NCBI GenBank assembly: GCA_035578005.1
Contig: DATJYK010000453.1
Span: forward strand, 48,946 to 112,945
Reading direction: 5' to 3'
From: Gp13-AA77 sp035578005
GTDB lineage: Bacteria; Acidobacteriota; Terriglobia; UBA7540
Length of the DNA: 64,000 nucleotides
The notes under the pieces are model-generated. The model made no database searches. It was not told the DNA's origin and saw nothing but the letters and a program-made list of their open reading frames with translations. Position numbers and translations under genes: made by a program. This document shows, piece after piece, positions 59,714-64,000 of the stretch. Every line of letters begins with the position of its first letter. Position 1 is the stretch's first letter.

Positions 59714-61897
59714 ATGAATCGCTCGCGAATAGAGTGCTATCGACTGCTTACGGAGGCTTTGTGCTTCCTTCTCTCCGCGGTCTTTTCGGGCGCGATCGCC
59801 GGAGCGGCAACAGAAAGTCTGGCTACGGCGGACACGATTCTGGTGCTCGAAGCCGGTCCCGAATCTCCGCGTGTAGGATCACTGACTGGCTCGGCGGGCG
59901 TCGTCTGGAAGAATCAGCAGCACGAACATCTCATCGAAAGAGTCCAGATGGACGGGAAGTGGATTCCCGTGCACTGGCGCCTGGAATCGCTGGAACGCAG
60001 CCCTAACAGCGTGGCCGTCACCGCCGTCTATGCCTCCGCCACGCCTCGAATGCGCCTGCGTTGGGAATGGCGAGCGCGCGACCCAATCGGGCCGCTCGAA
60101 CACACGATCACCATAGAGAACCTCGAGCAGCAGTCGCTCACCCTACCCTTACAGGACAGTTTCACCTTTGATTGGACCGTTCCACCCTCAGTCCGGCTTC
60201 GCCACCTTTGGGTGGAAAAAGGTGCGGGCACGCCTTCGGCAGAGGGAACGCACAACGTAGAGTTGGCCGATGGCTACCACTGGGAAGGCGCGTCGAGTAC
60301 GTACGCTCGCGACGGAGCGCTCCGCGAGCCCATCCCGTGGATGCTGGTCGAACATATTGGGCCCAAGGATTCGGGCTGGTACGCGGGCATCGAGTTCAGT
60401 GGACGCACGCGCCTGATGCTGTCGCGGAAAGGCGATTCGTTGTCGGGCGAGGTGGGCCTGAACCCGCTTCCCGGGCCTCTCCTGACTCGAGTGCCGGCAA
60501 AAGGCTCTTTCACTACTCCCACCGTCTTCCTCGGAGCTTTTCAGGGGGATCAGGAGGCCGCGGGTAACATTCTGCGCCGCTGGGAAACGCGCGTCCTGCT
60601 TGACCCGGCCCACGTCAGTGACCCCGCTTACCCGCTGCTGGTGAACAACAGTTGGGGAAGCGGTATGGACATCACGGAACAGAAAGCCCGCAGCATGATC
60701 GAGGACTCGGCCGGCCTGGGAATCGAGATGTTCCATCTTGATGCGGGCTGGTTCCGGGGCGTGGGCGATTGGTATCCCCATCCTGACAAATTCCCTCACG
60801 GCATTGGCGCTCTCGCCGGCGACGCCCATCGTCTGGGGCTGAGATTCGGGCTGTGGATGGATTGGACACAAGCCGGCACGGATGCCGCAAGCGGCGGGCT
60901 AAACGCACGCGATCCTCGGATTCGCGACTGGCTGACCCGGGATCCCGAGCCGGGCTGGAAGCCGGAGGCCTTCAAAGGAATCACCATCGATATCGGTTAT
61001 CCTCCGGCGCGCGCCTGGTGCGCCCGCGAGCTCGACCGCATGGTGAAGGACTATCACCTCGACATGCTGGAGCACGACGGCTACCTGGTGGCTGAAGGAT
61101 GCGAGCGCAGCGATCATCCACACGTGGCCTGCGACGCGTCATCGGCAGGCCCGCAACCGTGGTTGGAAGGGTCATGCTCGACGGACGTGAGCTACCACGC
61201 GGTTCGCGCCTACTATTCCCTTTACGAGGAACTGCGGCGCAAGTATCCCAAGCTGCTTCTGGAGGCCTGCAATGACGGCGGACGAATGGTTGACTTCGGC
61301 ACCGCCGCGCACGTGGATTATTTTTCCATCACTGACACCTACGATCCTCTCTCCAACAGGCGTGCCTTCTACGACGCAAGCCATGTGCTGCCGGCTTCCA
61401 TGCTCGAATGTTATGTTGAGCGCTACCCTACGCCGCGGCTGGCCACGTTTCTCTATATGCTGCGCAGCGGCATGATGGGCTGGTGCACCTTGATGCAGGA
61501 CACCAACGCCTGGACCGCGGAGCAGCACGCCGCCGCGCGGCAGGCCTTCGATGTGTACAAGACGCAGCTTCGTCCGCTGATTCGCGATGCCGACTTGTAT
61601 CACATCTCTGCGCGGCCGGATGGCGTCCATTGGGATGGCGTCGAGTATTTCGCTCCTGACCGCGGCCAAGGCGTAGTGTATGCGTTTCGAGGTTCCTCAC
61701 CGGACGAGAGTAGTCACGTTTTTCGGCTCCGTGGCCTCGATGCCGGGCGCGAGTATGCGATACACTTCGAGGATCACAGCTCACCGGACCGCGTGGAAAA
61801 GGGCCGTGAACTGATGGATGAGGGGCTTAAAGTTTCGCTACCTTTCGCTGAGTCGTCCGAGCTGATCTTCATCCGCGAGGTCAGGCACGGCCGTTGA
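59714..61897 (+). CDS. Secreted alpha-galactosidase (GH36-type)
   Basis: A 727-residue protein from ATG 59714 (MNRSRIECYRLLTEALCFLL) with a signal peptide. Residues 40-290 form the N-terminal beta-supersandwich (MRLRWEWRARDPIGPLEHTI). The (beta/alpha)8 domain shows NSWGSGMDITEQKARSMIED, EMFHLDAGWFRGVGDWYPHP, GLRFGLWMDWTQAG, DMLEHDGYLVAEGC with a nucleophile candidate Asp near 453, and LLLEACNDGGRMVDFG with FSITDTYDP holding the acid/base candidate. The C-terminal beta-domain ends SELIFIREV. It would release galactose from raffinose-type sugars or galactomannan. Confidence 0.93.
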   Translation: MNRSRIECYRLLTEALCFLLSAVFSGAIAGAATESLATADTILVLEAGPESPRVGSLTGSAGVVWKNQQHEHLIERVQMDGKWIPVHWRLESLERSPNSVAVTAVYASATPRMRLRWEWRARDPIGPLEHTITIENLEQQSLTLPLQDSFTFDWTVPPSVRLRHLWVEKGAGTPSAEGTHNVELADGYHWEGASSTYARDGALREPIPWMLVEHIGPKDSGWYAGIEFSGRTRLMLSRKGDSLSGEVGLNPLPGPLLTRVPAKGSFTTPTVFLGAFQGDQEAAGNILRRWETRVLLDPAHVSDPAYPLLVNNSWGSGMDITEQKARSMIEDSAGLGIEMFHLDAGWFRGVGDWYPHPDKFPHGIGALAGDAHRLGLRFGLWMDWTQAGTDAASGGLNARDPRIRDWLTRDPEPGWKPEAFKGITIDIGYPPARAWCARELDRMVKDYHLDMLEHDGYLVAEGCERSDHPHVACDASSAGPQPWLEGSCSTDVSYHAVRAYYSLYEELRRKYPKLLLEACNDGGRMVDFGTAAHVDYFSITDTYDPLSNRRAFYDASHVLPASMLECYVERYPTPRLATFLYMLRSGMMGWCTLMQDTNAWTAEQHAAARQAFDVYKTQLRPLIRDADLYHISARPDGVHWDGVEYFAPDRGQGVVYAFRGSSPDESSHVFRLRGLDAGREYAIHFEDHSSPDRVEKGRELMDEGLKVSLPFAESSELIFIREVRHGR

Positions 61898-61907
61898 TCG
61901 TCAGTTT

Positions 61908-62171
61908 CTAGGCCAAAGCATTGACTCTCAGCGTGAGGCGCGACTTATAACGCGCGGCGGCGTTGCGATGCAGGATGCCTTTGTGGATGGAATGGTCGAT
62001 CAGAGCGAGGGTGGGTTTCAAGAGGTCTTGGGCGGCGGACTTATTCTTAGACTCGATGGCCACGCGCAGCTTGCGCATCTGGTGGCGAAGCCGGGACGTA
62101 TGCGCCCGGTTAATCTCGGTGCGGTTGCGGGTTTGCTTGATGCGCTTCAGCGCAGACTTGTGACTGGCCAC
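61908..62171 (-). CDS. rpsT: 30S ribosomal protein S20
   Basis: An 87-residue S20 (ASHKSALKRIKQTRNRTEIN, LIDHSIHKGILHRNAAARYK). Starts at GTG 62171 with AAGGAG 5 nt upstream. Basic helical bundle binding the 5' domain of 16S rRNA. It lies next to holA, a neighbour combination found in many genomes. Confidence 0.97.
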   Translation of the reverse strand: MASHKSALKRIKQTRNRTEINRAHTSRLRHQMRKLRVAIESKNKSAAQDLLKPTLALIDHSIHKGILHRNAAARYKSRLTLRVNALA

Positions 62172-62256
62172 AGGTGCTCCTTCAGAAAACGTTTGGTGAA
62201 TTAGTACTGTAACAGAACGTGGTGGGCGGCGTCAATTGGCGGCCGTTGGCGCCTTT

Positions 62257-62433
62257 GGTACTGGTGTCATTTGCTTGGGGAAAACCCTGTGAGGCGCACT
62301 CATTCCCGCGAAGGCGGGAATCCGTGTGGGAGTGCTCGGGAGAAAAGTCTCAAGGAAGTGGATTCCCGCCTTCGCGGGAATGACTGCTTCTGGGACCTTC
62401 AAATGACTGCTTCTGGGACGTTCAAATGACACC
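62257..62433. repeat. Inverted-repeat element, family 2, full-length
   Basis: Ends GGTGTCATTTG (62263-62273) and CAAATGACACC (62423-62433) are exact complements. Two REP-like cores in opposite orientation: CATTCCCGCGAAGGCGGGAA at 62300-62319 and TTCCCGCCTTCGCGGGAATG at 62363-62382. A 22-bp direct repeat (CTGCTTCTGGGAC[C/G]TTCAAATGA) is at its right end. It fills the gap between holA and rpsT. Confidence 0.85.
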
Positions 62434-62443
62434 GCGACCCACC

Positions 62444-63538
62444 TCACACCTCTGCGGTTCCCGTCCAGCTCGGCTCCGCCCAGGCGCTGCCTCCCCAACC
62501 GGACGTCACCTGCCAGATGAGTATCTCCAGCAGCACTTTCGAGTCTTTCCAGGATGACTTCACGGCCAAATCCGTGTCGCGCGTTCGCCGCAGAGCTTGC
62601 GCAAGTTCGTCAGGTGAGTAGCGCTCAAGGGTCCGTTGCGCGAGATCGAAGGCTGAGGCGCGACCTCCCGGCCGCGACCATCCGCCATAACCGCCGTAGC
62701 CACGCCCTCCGGAACGGGACGCGCCGGAACTCTTGAGCGCCTGGCGGAAAAGATCACCGATGGACCACAGGATCAGCGCCTCAGGTTCCTTGCTGGCCAG
62801 CAGGGCTCGCAGGTGGGCGATAGCCCCGGCGAGCTGGCGGTCAGCAATCGCTTCGAGCAGCTTACTGATCTCGTGGTCTTCGCGATAGGAGATGATCTGG
62901 TCAAGGTCAGCAGCTTCCCATCGCTGGACGCCGGGCCGCGCCGTGAGCACCTTCTCCACTTCGGTTCGCAACCCTAGCAGGTTGACGCCCGGCCGCGCGC
63001 CGCCGCGCGGGTCCGGCCGGTCCTCGAAGCGCGCCGCCGCGTCGCGGGCAAGCTCCGGACTTATGGCCACCCCTGCCCTGCGCAGGTACTGCTCCAGCCA
63101 GCGGGCCGCCTCGTTGCGATCCAGGGGCAGCACGTCCACCACGATCGATTTCTTTTCGAGCAGCTGAGCGAAGCGGCGGCGGCGGTCCGGCTCACTGGCG
63201 GCAAAAATCACGGTTGCAAACAAGGGCGGCTTCTTGAAATACGCTTCGAGAGCCTCAACGTCCTCATCCCCGGCGCGCTTGAAATCGTCCGAATCCGAGA
63301 TGACGAAGAAACTGCGACCGCCCAGCATGGGCATCTGGTGGGCGTTGTCGAGGTGTTGGGCAAGCTGGCCTGACTCAAATTCCACCGAGGTCAGGCACCA
63401 GGCCCGCGCCTCAGGCGGCACTGCCGCCACCACGGCGGCGCGGCACTCTTCGTGTAAGAAGCTGTCAGGCCCGCGCAGGAAATATACGGCGCCCGCCTTG
63501 CCGCTGTTCACCTGGGCGATAAATTCCGTGGGCCGCAT
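62444..63538 (-). CDS. holA: DNA polymerase III subunit delta
   Basis: A 364-residue protein. MRPTEFIAQVNSGKAGAVYF and LRGPDSFLHEECRAAV are the start of the AAA-like domain I (degenerate, no Walker A). MLGGRSFFVISDSDDFKRAG, ATVIFAASEPDRRRRFAQLL, and LWSIGDLFRQALKSS with FDLAQRTLERYSPDELAQAL mark the collar domain. It opens the beta clamp in the clamp loader complex. A Gly/Arg-rich insert (GGRGYGGYGGWSRPGGRAS) is unusual for the family. C-terminus has an extra W-rich tail (VTSGWGGSAWAEPSW). Confidence 0.93.
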   Translation of the reverse strand: MRPTEFIAQVNSGKAGAVYFLRGPDSFLHEECRAAVVAAVPPEARAWCLTSVEFESGQLAQHLDNAHQMPMLGGRSFFVISDSDDFKRAGDEDVEALEAYFKKPPLFATVIFAASEPDRRRRFAQLLEKKSIVVDVLPLDRNEAARWLEQYLRRAGVAISPELARDAAARFEDRPDPRGGARPGVNLLGLRTEVEKVLTARPGVQRWEAADLDQIISYREDHEISKLLEAIADRQLAGAIAHLRALLASKEPEALILWSIGDLFRQALKSSGASRSGGRGYGGYGGWSRPGGRASAFDLAQRTLERYSPDELAQALRRTRDTDLAVKSSWKDSKVLLEILIWQVTSGWGGSAWAEPSWTGTAEV

Positions 63539-63618
63539 TCACTTGCAGTGTATCGAATGCAGGCAACAAGTCAATATTCGCTGGTTCATTTCTGGGTGGT
63601 TCGGTTTAATTTGTTGCC

Positions 63619-63814
63619 GACCACCCCGGCCTTCGGCCACCCCTCCTCATCGAGTCTCATCGAGGAGGGGAGTTGTTAGCTTCGATTCCCTCAGCCGGTG
63701 TTCGGTGCTGGTACTCATCTGCTGGCACTCATCTGCTGGCGCTCATCTGCGGGTACCTAATTGCCGGGGGCTCCCCTCCTCGGTGAGGAGGGGTGGCCGA
63801 AGGCCGGGGTGGTC
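63619..63814. repeat. Long inverted repeat with 30-bp perfect arms enclosing a 14-bp tandem array
   Basis: Arms GACCACCCCGGCCTTCGGCC... at 63619-63648 and the complement at 63785-63814, perfect over 30 bp. A second inner pair (CGAGGAGGGGAG / CTCCCCTCCTCG) is at 63661-63672 and 63771-63782. Lies between holA and msrA; no gene is seen in this 298-bp gap. Confidence 0.85.
63706..63761. repeat. Four tandem copies of a 14-bp unit TGCTGGCACTCATC
   Basis: Units start at 63706, 63720, 63734 and 63748; the first three differ at one or two positions, the last is degenerate. It sits in the loop of the long inverted repeat. Confidence 0.75.
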
Positions 63815-63836
63815 AGTGATTGCAAACCAACGCAAC

Positions 63837-64000
63837 CTACTTCTTGTAAAGGTTCGGAAACTCGCTTCGGAGTGCCCGCAGCTTGGGGATGTCATTGTAA
63901 ATGATGTAGGGGTTGTCGAGATGGTGCGCCAGGTAATTCTGGTGGTACCCCTCAGCAGGATAGAAGGCTTTAAACGGAACCACCTGGGTCACAATCGGCC
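63837..64000 (-). CDS. msrA: Peptide methionine sulfoxide reductase A, C-terminal part (cut by window)
   Basis: I translated the minus strand from the right edge to the stop at 63839-63837. The peptide contains PIVTQVVPFKAFYPAEGYHQ followed by NYLAHHLDNPYIIYNDIPKL, the C-terminal signature of MsrA (FYPAExYHQxY). The catalytic Cys lies outside the window. MsrA reduces methionine-S-sulfoxide in oxidised proteins. Confidence 0.9.
   Translation of the reverse strand, partial: PIVTQVVPFKAFYPAEGYHQNYLAHHLDNPYIIYNDIPKLRALRSEFPNLYKK

Noticed and set aside
1..64000. tRNA, rRNA, prophage or plasmid functions
   Set aside because: No sequence with recognisable tRNA or rRNA features, no integrase, terminase, relaxase or replication initiator was seen; a covariance-model scan could still reveal a tRNA in a gap.

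Overview
The window looks like part of an Acidobacteriota chromosome (probably Terriglobia-type soil lineage; this is an inference). The reasons are three very large MacB/FtsX-type permeases of the 'acidobacterial duplicated orphan permease' (ADOP) kind, two of them directly paired with an acidobacterial-type PadR repressor; an Oar-like TonB-dependent receptor with an N-terminal carboxypeptidase-regulatory-like domain; many secreted carbohydrate-active enzymes; and GC-rich coding sequence. No rRNA, tRNA, prophage, integrase, transposase or CRISPR array was recognised.

Layout. 1-6.5 kb: a truncated sugar-isomerase-like TIM barrel, then PadR+ADOP facing a second ADOP. 6.5-8.7 kb: an octaheme c-type cytochrome overlapping an eight-helix membrane protein, with the second ADOP downstream in the same direction. 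8.7-20.2 kb: a membrane SpoIIE phosphatase, an enterochelin-esterase-like hydrolase, a CE15-like glucuronoyl esterase, an SGNH hydrolase, a GAF histidine kinase overlapping a REC-SpoIIE phosphatase, and a CobW GTPase. 20.7-32.4 kb: secreted propeller proteins, a second sugar-isomerase-like protein, an amidohydrolase, alpha-L-fucosidase, a HigBA toxin-antitoxin pair, a GH32 fructan hydrolase and a secreted TIM-barrel glycosidase. 32.7-44.8 kb: an RpiB-DeoC fusion, an esterase, a molybdopterin oxidoreductase, a CorC/HlyC-type membrane protein, an S-adenosylmethionine hydrolase family protein, TPR, aldo/keto reductase, UspA, an Nramp transporter and a lone receiver protein. 44.9-51 kb: TonB receptor, STAS protein, pnp and rpsO. 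51.9-57.3 kb: ADOP+PadR, a small secreted protein and threonine ammonia-lyase. 57.5-64 kb: a second secreted TIM-barrel glycosidase, alpha-galactosidase, rpsT, holA and the end of msrA.

Physiology inferred from content: an aerobic or facultative heterotroph that attacks plant or microbial polysaccharides (fucose, galactose, fructan and glucuronoxylan-ester linkages), with phosphatase/STAS partner-switching regulation and a periplasmic multiheme redox module.

The most striking non-gene structure is a dense population of short inverted-repeat elements (at least four families, roughly 70-480 bp). One family has termini built on GGCGGGGCTTCAGCCCCGCC and an inner hairpin whose two arms change in a compensated way between copies. 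Two copies lie in frame inside genes, where they supply part of the export signal of the CE15 esterase and a linker of the RpiB-DeoC fusion. One copy sits between rpsO and pnp, and one appears to carry a nested insertion. A related element is seen as a filled site next to an empty duplicate of its target. The octaheme/eight-helix module and the RpiB-DeoC fusion with its four-cysteine motif are the best candidates for new protein biology.
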